A stretch of 64,000 nt of DNA from Climacteris rufus (taxonomy: Eukaryota > Chordata > Aves > Passeriformes > Climacteridae). The notes under the pieces are model-generated. The model saw only the letters and a list, made by a program, of their open reading frames with translations, was not told the DNA's origin and ran no database searches. The stretch is from positions 161,164 through 225,163 of the forward strand of contig VZRZ01003922.1 of NCBI GenBank assembly GCA_013398175.1, read 5' to 3'. The position numbers were made by a program, and so were the translations under genes. Below are positions 50,401 through 63,030 of this stretch, piece after piece (positions within the stretch are counted from its first letter, which is position 1; the number at the start of each line of letters is the position of its first letter).

Positions 50401-53400
50401 AAATAAACTATTTCAAATTAAACTCAGACTTTAAATACAATAGTCTACATAAGACAGAGTTCATGGAAAACAGACTAAACAAAGTGAAGTACCACTCTAG
50501 AGTAAACTCTGGTTGTAAACCATTAATAATAATGCAGGTGTCCCATTTGAGGAAAGTGCAGTTGGAGTGCAGTTGGTACTTAGAGGTACCTGGCCAGGTA
50601 CCACTCCTTGGGAACCTTGCCTTTTAGGCTCCTGCCTAGCCATGCCCCCCAGTGCCTGTTCCCAGAGCAGGATGCAAGGATGGCACACTCCTCCCAGAGC
50701 CCCTCTGCTGAGCTGTGGCAAATGTGTGAGCCATGGACTGAGAACCAGGAGTTTGTCTCTGACAGTGCCAAAATGAGACACTCGGTGCAGAAAGCTGCTG
50801 TGAGCCTGTCCGTCCTCCCAGCCACCCCCTGTGTTACTGTGGCAGCCAGGAAGGATGCTTGAGGCATGTCAGAGGCCACAAACCCTGCCCTCAGCATTTT
50901 AGAATTCACACGTGGAGTTGCAGGCCAGCAATGCCTTAAGCCTTTGAAACCTACTGGTACCATCTCCTCCACAGTCTCCTGTATAAAGAATTGCCCTGCC
51001 TTTGTTTTAAACTGATCCACTAGTTCAGTCCAGATCCTTCAATGTTTGTTCTCCCAGTCCTTCCAGACAGGAATTCACTACTCAGCTTGTCTGTCACCTT
51101 TGTTATTTTGTAGGTTTATCAGCTTGCTGACACAGCCATGGAAGGGCTTCCTCTGGGAAAGCCAGCTGCTTCCAGCTTTGCAAACAAAAAATCCAACCAG
51201 AAGTCAATTTAAAATAAATAGTTTTTAAAAAGATTCTATCTGGAATCAAAGTACCTGTGTAGAATATACATCTTAGCACCTGTGGACTTGTGGTTTTGGT
51301 AGGTTTCTATTTGAGAATGTGCTGACCCTCCTGTTTTCCTCACACACTCTGTGGTAGACAGCCTATTTAGGATGTCCAGCAGGTCAGCTGGAGATTCATC
51401 TTCACTTAGTTGCAGTGTACCCACCTAGAGCATTGCCTGTGTCCACAACTTAAAGATGTGAGTTTGTTTTTCAGGTCCAAACTACAAGACAAGGCAGCAT
51501 CCTGACCTTTCTCACAGAAACTCGTTTCCCTGTCCAGCATCTACTGGAATTTCAAGTCCAATACCAAACTGCTGTCACTGTGACAGGCTCCCTCAGCAAA
51601 TACACAAACAGGAGAAGCAGGAATTACTATGAAAGGAAGATTTTTTTCCTTAAATAGAAAGTAAACCCACATTAACATTTCATGCTACTGAAAAAGCATC
51701 ACTTGCAATGCACTGGTTTCCCTGCCAGCTCCCCTCCTGCTGCTCTGGTTCCTGTGCTCCTCACTTCCCCCACTTCACAGGCAGAATGGGATGCTCATCT
51801 TGTACTGTGTAAAATAAAGACCCACTCATAACTCACGTATATCCAAACACTTTCTAGAACACTTCCCATTTTTATTTCATGCTCCAAAAGTACAAAAAAT
51901 AAAACATATTGCTTTTGCCAGCAATGGCATAAACACTACTTCCACTACTAGGAATAATTACTTGTCTAGACAAGATGTTCAGTTTGCATTCCAGGTAGAA
52001 CATTTGCAGTAAAATATCTTCCTATATCTTGAAATTCGCCACTTAAGGTAAATTTTGCAGTTCTCCATGGAAGGTATGACAGGACACCTCTAAATTTGTC
52101 ATTCAGAGTACTGTCACAATGTGTGATTCACCTAGAGATAATGCACTGTAATACCTTTGTAGGGTGTCTGTCCGTCATCTAGGCACTTCACTACAACCTA
52201 AAATTAAGACAAGCAATAAAAGTCACAAGAATTACAGGAAAATGTAAAACCAAATACCAGTGACAGGCCATAATCATTCATTAAAAAAAAAAAATTAAAC
52301 AAAAGTAGTAGAAACCCCTTTGAAACAGAGACTAATGCCAGAATCCTTCAAGGCTTTAAGGACCAAGCCATTCCTATACCACATCACTGATCTCTGTGGG
52401 ATTACTCACACTGAATAAAGTTCACTTTGAGTATCAACCTTTGCAGAATCAGGACCCAATCTGAAAACACTGCAAAGCTATGCAAGCACACTAGCTGGGG
52501 ATACAATCACCAAAGAAAAAAATTAGCTGTTTTTAACCTGTGATAATTTTAATAAGAATATATTAATTACATAGCAGTAGGCTGCTGCTGACAAAAAAAA
52601 CCCAAGGCAAAGGGAAAGCCCCTCGTGTGACAATTCACAAAGCTGCATTTTGGTATCCACAGGCAATGGACCTCTTAGCCAAAATGAATTGTATCCAAGA
52701 AGTGCAACTGAAATCACAGTTCTCACTACTCCACACACAGGGACTGTGAATACCAGGCCACACTGCTGAGTGATAAAAGCACTCAATGCCTTGGGCTGGG
52801 CAGCATTTCTGTTCTGCCCTCCACACAGGCCAGAGCTAAGATGGGAAAGTCTCACAAGCCCAGCAACTGAATTGGCACAAAACCAGTGGGTCTCCTGCAG
52901 AAGCAGCAATTCCTCAGCAGCGCAGGTTCATGTGAAATGCTGCCTCTGATTGTCTGCAGACTGCTCCCTCTGCCTCAGCAACCCTTGTGCCTCTGTTCTG
53001 TGCAGATTATCCGAGGATTTACTGCCAAGGAATGGCAGTTCTCAGGCAGAAGGGGTTATCTGTGCAGCTTCAGTGTGTGAGGATAAAGGACACCCAGACA
53101 CACAGCTCTTCCCCCCTGGCCCTTCCCAGGCTCCAGCACACGAGCAGACAGACCAGAGCAACAAGACTGTCACTGGGAACAACTGAGCTTGAAGCGGTAG
53201 TTTATTCTTTCACCTCAGATAAACAAGCATCTTCCATGTGACAAACTGGCTACATTTGCAGAGCTGTTGGAATTTACTCAGTGGTACAGTTAAAGTGGCC
53301 AAACTGAAGTGCAGGGCAGGTAATTGATGCATGCTCACCAGCATAAGGCATTACTTTACCCAAATGAGTGGGGGGGAACCACCAAATAATTATATTCTTT

Positions 53401-56400
53401 TGGTCTTTTTACAAAGATCTTTTTCTTTGATTACTCTCACTATCTTCAAAGCCAACAGATAAGAACCCTATGTACATTAATTGACATACTAGAGAGCTAA
53501 TATACTGCAAATAAGAGACTGAATTATCTGCTTCAAAAATACAAAAAATACCCCCAAACTCAACTAAAGGCAAACAGGCTTCTGTGTTTAGGGTTTTTTG
53601 TTTTGACAAGAGTTTTTCTTTGAGATTTTAGGAGACTTAGAAACATGAATGTCTTGCAGTCTCAAAGAACATCAGCACATACAATCAATCAGCTGGGAGT
53701 AGATGAAGTTTGAACTTTCATAAAGTCACAGGTATTCACATCACCTCCAGCAATATCAAAGTTTCAAACTTAAGAAGAACTTTAAATCATTCCCATCTTT
53801 TCTTTTCAGTTCAGAGGCTTCCTTCTTGAGCTATGATAAGAACTAATCTCAGTGCTGGACAAAAGAATAAAGTCTGCAAGTTCTCATCTATCCCTACTAA
53901 GGTCTATTTAAGTGCCTCCTACTTTGGTACAAGCAACAAATGTAATTGCTTCATGGCCTGCGGGTGTTCATTTAACAAAAGAAGCTTTTGTGAATAAACC
54001 ACAGGTGTTACCTTTCTTGATTAAAGTGAAATATGATGAAAGATTCTACAATATCAAATGACAAATTTACTAAATACTGATTAAATTGCCTTATTTAAGT
54101 AAATTGCATCTAGTTAGGATAAAATATACACCATAGAAATGCAGGAGTTTGTTTTATCACTCTGTACTTAAAGTCTCACATAACTACTCCTTAATCCTTT
54201 ATTTATTAATTCAGAACCAAGACTGAATAATGCTTAACAAATACTTTTTTTAATGATCCAGTTGCTCTAGGCACTGTTTCTGTAGGTTTATCATAAATAT
54301 TGTTCATATTAAGGCTGCCATCTGTATAAAACTCAATAACATTAATTAGCTCAATATTTTCAAAATCAGCATAAGCACTTGTATTTCCTCTTTGTGCTGA
54401 AAAAGCTGTGAAATGGAAGCAACCACACTGCAACTTAAACAGTATAGCAGATGTTAAATCCACATCTGTGTATCTCTAAAAGGCTGAATTACTTGGAATT
54501 TAATACTTCTCAAAAGAATGTAACAAAATGAATTTACCTTAAATTTGTAGGTAACTTCAGAATTTAGCATTTCCTTTTACTTCCTGAGCAGTTTAAGCTG
54601 CTTATGAATAAGACATAATGTACTTGACCCAGTTTGTTTAAATGCACATATTAAAAGAAGGCACTGTGATGTTGGACTCAATTGTTATTAGAAAGGATGA
54701 CAATGAAACACTAACAGGTTTTATACAGAAATTAAATTCATTGTGATTACATATTTATACTATGAATTCATTCTCTGTAGTAAGACATTTGTTATTTTAA
54801 CAGAAGATTTACAAAAAACTAAGATATGAACACTTGTCTAAGTTTTGAAATTAAATATTAATTATATTAAAATCACATAACCTTCAGTGTTAGCTCATAC
54901 ACCACAAGGCAACTAAAGTATATTAACTTAGACTTGAATTTATGATACATTTTCTCTACCATGCAAGCACACCAGTTGAGTGTTGTTCTGCAACAAAAAT
55001 GTGGGTACAGTAACCTGTTAAAGCATTCATTGATTATTTCAATGTTTGAGTTTTAACCACTGTTGCTTCTTCCAAACTTTGTGTAATGTAGGAGTAACTG
55101 CTGCTGTTCTTGAGCTTAAAAGGTTTGATCACTACATTCAGAGCTTAATAGGAGAGGTTTTCACATCAGAGATGTCTATGCCAGTCAAATGACAAAAATA
55201 CCTGATCTCTCTCAGTATCACTATTTACCTGTTGCAAAAGTTTTCAGCTGTTAAATAATTCAAACACTTGCATGCGTTGTTTACTGCTACAAATATTCTA
55301 ATTTAAAATTGAGATCTAGATGATGTTGTTAAAGACATGGATCTCAATCAGCTGGAAAAGCGATATATCTGGTTTCTAAAACCTCCAGCTGCAACCCTAA
55401 ACTTACATTACTCATCATCTTTCCTTTTCTGAAAGTATTATAAGTTAAAATTTAAACTAAGTTGTTCATGTTCATAGGCCAAAATCTTCAGACCCAAATC
55501 TCCTAGCTACGTTTAGGAACTCTTGAACAAAAATTCAGAATATGTCTGTGATTCATCAGTCCAGACTCTTATAACTTTCCTGATTTACCAAAGATCAGTA
55601 TTTTGGAAGAAAGTATTGATGACAAATCCATCAAAGATGGCTTATCAGTTTGCAGAGACCTTTCTGACAGCAATAATTAGGAGGGATTTGATTCTTTTCT
55701 TTGCCAGAAAACAGATGATGTAACAGGGTCACCGTCACCCAAAAGTACAGGTTTGAGAACAAAAAACCCTAAGGGTGCAAACCCCAACTGGAATTTACTG
55801 GTTATAAGACAGAGCCCATCACCATCACTGGTGCCCTGGGCAAAGCTGGAGCTGTACTCACGGATCTGCAGTTCAGCCTGGCAGCAACCATGGCTGAGAA
55901 ATCCTCTGAGCAGGGGGAAGGAATCTTAAAGGTGTGGCTGGCCAGCCCCACCAGGAGTGAGCTGGAGCTCTGCTACACAGATGACACACTCAGACTTCAT
56001 CTTGTGCTCAGAGCCTTCAGTTGAGTGCCCCAGTAGCTGGTTTCACTGTCCTGAGCAGCTTCCTGGATGTTATTACTGAACTTGAGCAGAGGGATAACAG
56101 AACCATAAAATCCTGAAGGTTCAAACTGATCTGAACCAGCACAGCCAAGGCTGTATTCCAGAGAGGGAAAACATCCAGTGCTATAAATTCAGAAATGAGT
56201 TGCCCAGGCCTGGGCAGTGCTCTCCCCCAGACTGGCCTCCAGAACAGATGACAGGGTGCAGCTGCCTCTGCTGGGGTCACACTGGGGGGAAGAAAGAGCT
56301 CTTTGAGAAAGATGTGGGAGACCTCTGGGGGTTCACTCAGAACCCTGATGCTACTTCTGTGTTCTTGGAAACACCAAAATGGCAAAGGGACAAAGACCAA

Positions 56401-59400
56401 TCCACCTGAGCAGGGGAAACCCTGGAAATATCTGGAAGTAGACTGATAAAATCCTTTGTGTGTCTTTTCCCTTGAATAATTTAGCTTTGACAAATCAGAA
56501 TTTTGACTGTAAATGACTTCTCAGGAAATTCAAGATTAGCTTGAGTCATGAACTGTCTGTACTGGGATAAAGAGCGATCTGCAAACCCAACAAATATGCC
56601 AAAGCAGCTCTCCTCTCCCATCAGACATTTAGCACAGCTGCTGGTTACAACACTAGAACTAAGGAGGAGAATGAGTAGGATATTTTCTTTCTCTTTATCA
56701 GCAACTACTGAAACTTACTTTACTGAAGTACTAAACCATGACTGTAAACATGCTATTAAGATACCTAGAACAAAGGAAAAAGAACTGGTGTTTTGATTAG
56801 GTTTATTTTTAATTGCTATTTAGGATATTTTAAAGAGACTATCCAATGGTACCGAGCTCTCTGAAATATCAAACCACTTTTCAGTGTCTTGCAAGGTGTA
56901 TCCAAAGCCTGCAGAACTGTCTAGTGGTTACAATATTGTGTTGTTTGCATTGACATTATGTTATTCTTAGTACCCACATAATATTCTTAGTGCATTTGCC
57001 AAGAACTGTTTAAGAGTTAATAGCACTGCCCAGGACCACTTCTGTGATGTGCAAACATAGAGAGATGCATTATCTTGGGAATTCTGTTAGCTCTGGAGCA
57101 AACCACAGGATGAGGAGATGCCATCTCCTGAGCACAAGGTAAACACATCCCCCATCAGCCAGACTGGCAGCATTAGTGCTGACTTGTGATTGATTGCCAG
57201 CACGGTGTTGCTGAGATATGGATTTGTATCTCAGCTTTTTATCACCGTGACTTGCAAAAGGCAGTTCCTTATTTACAGACTCTGGCTCTATTAAGTGACA
57301 TTATTAGGGACTACTTTTGTGTAAGTGACACAAAGGCTTAGCATATTGGTGGTTTATGGCATACAAGCTGTTTCAATCTGATGGCTTAGCCCTCACTCTT
57401 CCAGTTTGTAAATAGGAGCTGCAGCACAAGAACATATGGTTCGTAAAGAAATTAAAGCTAAAGTAAATGGCATTAAAACAAATTCAAATACAGCAATAGG
57501 ATACTCAATCTGAATTATAAACCTGGATCTGCACTAAGACTTTTTAAAGCAGGAAATAAAAGACTAAATAGGAAAAATAAACTTCCAGCCTTTTTTTTTA
57601 AAGACCATTTCAAGGATTTACTGTGATTAATTTCTTTATTAATCCTCACTATTTAGATCTTATAGTTAAATGAATAAATAAGATACTTTCGAATAATTGA
57701 AACTAGGTCTGAATACAACATCAGTTGTTTACCTTTTTAACTTTTGGGTTCATACCACATTGCCTCTGATACAGAAAAATTACATTATGCATTCTTAAAG
57801 GTTTATTACAGCAAATACACTTGCTTCTATTTACCAATGCACATTTAGCACAAAACCAAAAACAAGCCCAGCAAGACTGCCAGCCTAATGCTCACATTCC
57901 ATAGCAGAGATCAACAAAAAGGACAACTGCATTTTCCTAACTTTGTAATACTACAGCAGCTTATTCAAAAAAGGAATTTCATTATACTTTCATGTAAATA
58001 GGAAATCTTCCCTCATTATTGGTCTACAGATAAACTCCAACCTTTAGCATATGAAGCATCATGTACCATAAAAGGTCCAAGGGACATTTCTTAGGCACTT
58101 GAATTGTAATTTAAGCACATGCTTAATTTATACCACTCAGTTTTATATGTGACACAAGTTCCATCAGTTTGTAATATGACTCCATCAAAGAGTTTTTTGA
58201 TACAGCTTTACACTCACTGCGCTCTGACAAAAATATTTTTTCTCACATGATTTATTACTTGAGTTAAATACAGCAAAGAGAGTATTTTAACTGCCACTGC
58301 TATACTGCATTTCTATTCAACTGAAATGCCTCTTTTCAGAAGAACTTATTCAGCTTATGTATGATTTTTTTTGTTTGTTTCTTTTTATTATAGCTTGGAA
58401 GGTTGGTTGTGTTTGGATTTTTTTTTTTAATCTACAGCTATCTAGTTGGTTGTTTGCAACAATAAAGTTTCTCATCTGTGTAAATTTACAGACAGCAAAT
58501 TGTAAACAGAGTTCTCCATTCTCCTACCTGCACATATAAGGCATCCTGAGAAGTATATTCATGAATGAACCACGACTGTAAGTAGCATCTGATTTTAGCA
58601 TCCTCTTAGGCTTCAGGATAAATACTGCGACAATGCTTCAAAGCACAAAAATCCCCAACTTAAAATCTATAAAATATGCCAACACTACCACTGACACAGT
58701 CAATACAGCCTAAGCACAATTCCTGCTACCATGACTCTCAGGATTCTCCTTTTAGGGCAAATCTAAAGCAGCTGCTTAGAGGCAATTTCACCCTCAGCTG
58801 CATTAAGTACATTGTATTGCCATTATTCTTACTCTGCCACCTGCAGTATCTGGCCAACTCAGAAAACCTACCCACTGTTGGCAACCATGAGCACAGAATG
58901 AACCAAGGGTCTGAGCTACCTGATTTGGCAATATTGCTGGCATCTGATATTCATATTTACTGTGCTAAGTCTACAAACATGGCAGGAACTCCCCAAAAGG
59001 GGAGACAAGTACTCAAGGAAAGCTGAGCAGTTCACCATTATAAAAACAAACTCCTCTGACCTTACACACTTTGGAGTCCCAGCATTCTTGCACCACTCAG
59101 AGATTTCTCATTTGAAGAAAAAGCAATAGCCAAATATAAACTTCAAAACTCATGACACTTTCTAGGCTTTGCTCACTTGAGGAATGGTACCTTTCCCTGG
59201 TGAACTCCTGGCCATTTGGAATCCCAGCCCAGGCCTTTCCTCAGTTTGGACAATCTTTTTTTTTCAAAAACCCAACTCAGGCAAGTATCAGTGAAACAAA
59301 CAGCCAGTTCTTTGTACATCTGCTGCTGTTATTTGCTGTGAGGAATTCTGTGTTTGAATTAAAAGTGCACAGCACAGTGATTTACTAAAATAAGGAATCT

Positions 59401-62400
59401 GATTAGGTAATTGCCTAAACACAGACATGTGTCTCTTTTCCCCTCCCCAACAAAACAATTTACTTAGTGAACAATCCAGCAGAAATGAACAGAAAGTGCA
59501 GATATCTGTGTTGTGAATGTGCTCTGCTGTAAAGGAGGTGTCTCCTGAACAGATGGGAAGACCTACCTCTTCAGCAAGCACTAAAGGTAGAAGGAAAACA
59601 GGTATCAGGCACAACAAAAGCATTTCCATTTAGATCACTTCTCCTAGATATAATTTTTGATGTAAGAATTACAAAAGCTTGTCACTTTGCTGTACTTCCA
59701 TGTACTATACTTTATGACAACAGGAAATAGATCCTGCATTCCCCATCTGGTCATTCTCATTTTGGTTTAAAACTGGAGACAAGAAATCTTGCACTAGGGC
59801 AGAAATTGTTCTGCTGAATATTCATTTGGTTACTTCAGTGTTTCCAGAAAAGCTGGCATCCTGTTAAGTATACATCTTCCCCAAACTTCCTTTTCAAGCT
59901 AAAACAAGTGAGGAACAAGATGCTCAGAGAAACTCAGTTTGTGTCTTCTGTTAGTGTACACAGAATTCAGGCTTCCATTTCAGGTTGCTCTCCCCTGGGA
60001 AATTTGTATTCCATCATAATTACAAGCTCCACGAGAGCTAGGAGATTTCTTCAGCTTGCTAAGAAAGGTGGGTTTGTGTTCTTTGGGGTTTTTTGTATAT
60101 TTTTCCTTGGTTAAACCGTTAACACAATTTGATTTATGGAAGGACAATGCTCTGTCCTTCCCTTCAAAATGTAACAGAGAATGAGTTCCTTCTTTGTGCC
60201 CACAAGTGACTGAAGTGTAAGAACAGAAGCTCCAGTGGCACTGGCATTAAACCAGAAGGGCAAATTAGAGGCAGGTGCCCAAGATGCCTTGCCTCAACAC
60301 TGGAGTGGAAGAAACAAATTCAACCCCTCGGAACAGAGTATGAATCACATTCTTGCTTTCTGGTGCTAAACAAAATGTTGACAAGAATTATGCCATTGAT
60401 TTTAGTAAAAACAAACTCCACTTCAGCTGCTTAATACAAACGAAGTAATGGTACCTGAAGGCTCTCTGGTGAAGGTGGCTGCCTCTGTGGAAGCTGAACT
60501 CTTGCAGGACTTGTCTGTCACAACCTATAGCTGGCTGTAAGGAGTGTTCCATAAAACTTCCCACCTGTACAGTGCAGGACTTTAGCTATGGGGCACATGC
60601 TCTTTCTTACTCTGATTCTGAGGATTAAGTGGTAACATAATAGCTTTGTTTAAAGATTCAAAACACCAGGGAACATCTGATGGCTCCACGAGGTGCTAGA
60701 GGTGATGGTCAAAGGTGCTTCTGGGACAAGAAAAACCCTACATTTTTCTGTGATCATGATTCTTTATGATTTTTCTAATGACAGCCTAAAAAGAAGTTGC
60801 TAAAAACATTTGTCACAGATCTTCCCAAACTTCTGTGAAGTCTATCTGCAAAAGGACAAGCGAGCAGTGAAATTATTTTTCCCTTTTCATTGCATCACCT
60901 GACCTTTTGGAGAACTTAGAAAAATCACTACCTTTCCAACCATACTCAGGACCATAAAAATATTGTTGTATTACAATATAGTAAAGTATAATTTTAAAAA
61001 CTACATCTTAAGGCTGTTGCAGAGACTAATATTCACTTCTTTGTGTTTCAAATAGAAGAACAGTTTTGCCTGAACACCAAGCCCTTCAGTCTGCCATCTG
61101 TACTGCATTTTATGCAGAGAATTTCAGAGTATTCTTCCAGGGAAGAACTAAGCAAAGCAGGGGGCAGAAATATGATCTGTGTAGGGTTCCTACAGAGGCA
61201 AAAGGCAGAGAAAGACAGCTTGCCATAGAGAGTCCAAAATTACAACATTTTACTGTACATACACAAAAAGAATAATTTATTCATGCCATACTTTATGATT
61301 TATGATGATACTCAAATATTGCAAATCCTTTACAGATTACCAAGCCTACTTAAGTAATCATTAATTTACATAGTAACAAAACTCTAATACTTACATAGCT
61401 GTGACTCTTAAGGAAATCTGAAGGGTTGCTTGTGCAGACTTTATCCCCTTCCAAGCCAATTACTCTTTTACAGATATTTGATTTGGGGTCATTTGGGCTT
61501 TTCACAATTACAATATCTCCTCTGAGAGGAAAAAACAGAAACAAACAGAAGAACTCTAATTACAAACTGTTTGGCTGAGTACACAAGCATCAATGTGTAT
61601 ACTCCAAAAATATTCACAAACATCAAAGGTACTCCCTGTGCTGAAAATACTTGTCTACAATTTTGGTTTCTTCAGTTTTACTTGGGATAATTTTAAAGAG
61701 TTTTAAAAGTGGAGTGACTTTCTGTTGTTTGATGATTTATTAAACATTTAAGACTACAACCTGAGGCCAGGTTGTAGTCTTACCTAATACCTATAGCTTG
61801 GTTTTTAAGTAAGACAAAACTGCTTAGAGAAGAAGTTGCATTCACTCAATAAAATCACTTTAGGGGGAAAAAAATGATTTTTTTACTTTTTTTTGGACAA
61901 AGCTCTAAAAGTGACAACAGACTAAATCAAACTGAATTCTGACAAGTTGTTTGTTGGGCTGTGTGCTGATAACTTTAACTGCCATCAGAGACAATGAAAA
62001 ATTACAATTTAGAAGCAGAAAAATGTACAAAAAATGAAGGACAGACAGAAAGTGGTTACTGACAAGCTCTGGCAAGTGTAAAATCTGGTCTCAACCAGGA
62101 GCATACTTTCGAATGCAATAAAAGTGGCGGCTGAGGTTCTCCGAAAAGACAATGTCAGAGTTTTGAATGGTTGGTTCCATTGAAGGTCCAGAACACTGCA
62201 AATTAAAAATAAGTGAGAAAAAATTACTATTTCAAACTACTTCTCTCTAAAATAAATTAACATTCCAATTTTATGCTAATAAATTAGAAAAGGTGCAACG
62301 TAGGAACTAAAAGTGAGCTCCTCCAAGGAACACATGATGCATTTAAAAGCTGAGGAGAGCCTCCAGAGCACCTCTGACTCTGTTACAGCTCCACATTTGC

Positions 62401-63002
62401 TTGGGATTGATCCTGAACCGTGCTAGGTGCTATGGACCCCTGTGGATTCATTTCAGCACCTCATGTCTAAGAAATTATTAGGAGCCTACCCCTTTCTCCA
62501 GCCTCTGAATCATCACAGAAGCTGCCAGAGCAGCTCACAGCCAAACTGCCCCACGTCCAGCAGCAGTACTTGCTAGGTTAAGGACCTGGGGAGGAGGGGA
62601 GGGAGCATGAAACACCCAGAAATTTGACCAGTGTGAAACAAAAGTATGTCCTATTGGTGACTCCAGTCTTTCTTAAAGGACATACTCTGGGCAAAATGCT
62701 TAATCATAGTTTCCCATTTACTTCAGTGATGCCTCAAGCAATAACACATCAAAAACTAAGAATACCTAAAGTACTTCCCATAAATTGTGTTTAATGCTTC
62801 ACAGAAAATTAAAACACCTGAAATACTGGCATTATCACATATAACAATTTCAGTATTACAGTTTTATCTTTGAAATGTGATGCAGATGAGGAGTTACCAC
62901 CACAATTCCTCCAAGGTACTCGAAGGCACAGTGAGCTATGCAGCCATACTGCACAGCGTAGCCAAGGAATCGGAAGGTTTTCCCTAAGGCATTGCGGAGC
63001 AT
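44412..63002 (-). CDS. IMMP1L: IMMP1L, inner mitochondrial membrane peptidase subunit 1, five coding exons
   Basis: IMMP1L is the S26-family serine-lysine peptidase that, with IMMP2L, removes sorting signals from proteins delivered to the intermembrane space. On the - strand five exons (63002-62898, 62195-62107, 61521-61395, 49326-49216, 44480-44412) join in frame to 166 residues plus stop, equal to human. A hydrophobic N-terminal stretch (about 12-35) is the expected membrane segment. CSGPSMEPT carries the nucleophile Ser40. KRVIGLEGD carries the general base Lys83. GDNLRNSTDSRCYGP (117-131) is the conserved late box. The start ATG at 63002 gives MLRNALGKTF, matching human MLRGVLGKTF. It converges on DNAJC24; the 5' UTR exon and promoter lie beyond the window. 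Oddities are an extra Cys62 and RK where human has QR. Identification is from remembered family sequence. Confidence 0.97.
44635..44640 (+). terminator. Candidate distal DNAJC24 poly(A) signal
   Basis: This is the first canonical AATAAA seen on the + strand after the DNAJC24 stop, 1.35 kb downstream. Weaker ATTAAA hexamers occur at 43491-43496 and 43768-43773. Use of the distal site would carry the DNAJC24 transcript across the whole last exon of IMMP1L in antisense. Confidence 0.3.
46070..46130. repeat. Direct repeat, 27-base identical unit, period 34
   Basis: The unit beginning gaagttccacacaaatacac occurs at 46070-46096 and again at 46104-46130 with no difference, separated by seven bases. 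Confidence 0.9.
49216..49326 (-). CDS. IMMP1L: IMMP1L coding exon 4
   Basis: The acceptor is cttaattatag and the donor CTTAAG|gtatag. It has exactly 37 codons in phase 0, residues 108-144, reading VPKGHVWLEGDNL, NSTDSRCYGPVPYGL and RGRICLK. This is the conserved GDN/DSR box of type I signal peptidases. Confidence 0.96.
49327..61394 (-). other. IMMP1L intron between coding exons 3 and 4 (12.1 kb)
   Basis: The largest IMMP1L intron. It holds an unclassified GC-richer stretch (50530-51030) with an 18-base palindrome, an exon-like 43-base segment (52155-52197), a possible decayed CR1 end near 56097-56170 and a nested hairpin at 57201-57249. Otherwise it is ordinary AT-rich intron. Confidence 0.85.
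57201..57249. repeat. Nested inverted repeat (two-part hairpin)
   Basis: The outer arms cacggtg (57201-57207) and caccgtg (57243-57249) enclose inner arms gctgagata (57210-57218) and tatctcagc (57227-57235) around an 8-base loop. Both stems are perfect, with 2- and 7-base internal gaps. Confidence 0.85.
61395..61521 (-). CDS. IMMP1L: IMMP1L coding exon 3 (catalytic lysine)
   Basis: The acceptor is ttttttcctctcag and the donor AGCTAT|gtaagt. Its first base completes Lys65, and 42 further codons encode GDIVIVKSPNDPKSNICKRV through KSHSY. Lys83 in the CKRVIGLEGD box is the catalytic base. Confidence 0.97.
61522..62106 (-). other. IMMP1L intron between coding exons 2 and 3
   Basis: A 585-base intron whose only notable content is a perfect 14-bp hairpin at 61749-61782. 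Confidence 0.85.
61749..61782. repeat. Perfect 14-bp hairpin
   Basis: The arms taagactacaacct and aggttgtagtctta flank the 6-base loop gaggcc, inside a short IMMP1L intron. Confidence 0.92.
62107..62195 (-). CDS. IMMP1L: IMMP1L coding exon 2 (catalytic serine)
   Basis: The acceptor is tttaatttgcag and the donor CGAAA|gtatgc. The 89 nt enter in phase 0 and leave two bases (AA). It encodes residues 36-64, CSGPSMEPTIQNSDIVF and on to HFYCIR. Ser40 in SGPSMEPT is the family nucleophile. Confidence 0.96.
62196..62897 (-). other. IMMP1L intron between coding exons 1 and 2
   Basis: A 702-base intron. Nothing further was recognised in it. Confidence 0.85.
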
Positions 63003-63030
63003 CCTACAGTGGCACGTGGTGCTGCTGCTC
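62898..63030 (-). CDS. IMMP1L: IMMP1L coding exon 1
   Basis: The acceptor is tgttttgctctag and the exon begins at 63030; 63030-63003 is 5' UTR. Coding starts at ATG 63002-63000 and runs 35 codons to the donor GTG|gtaact (GT at 62897-62896). It encodes MLRNALGKTF through FEYLGGIVV, the N-terminal membrane segment. Confidence 0.94.

Noticed and set aside
56017..56493. 158-codon open frame on the - strand, possible CR1 tail near 56097-56170
   Set aside because: The protein is not recognised, and the CR1 likeness is too weak to annotate.
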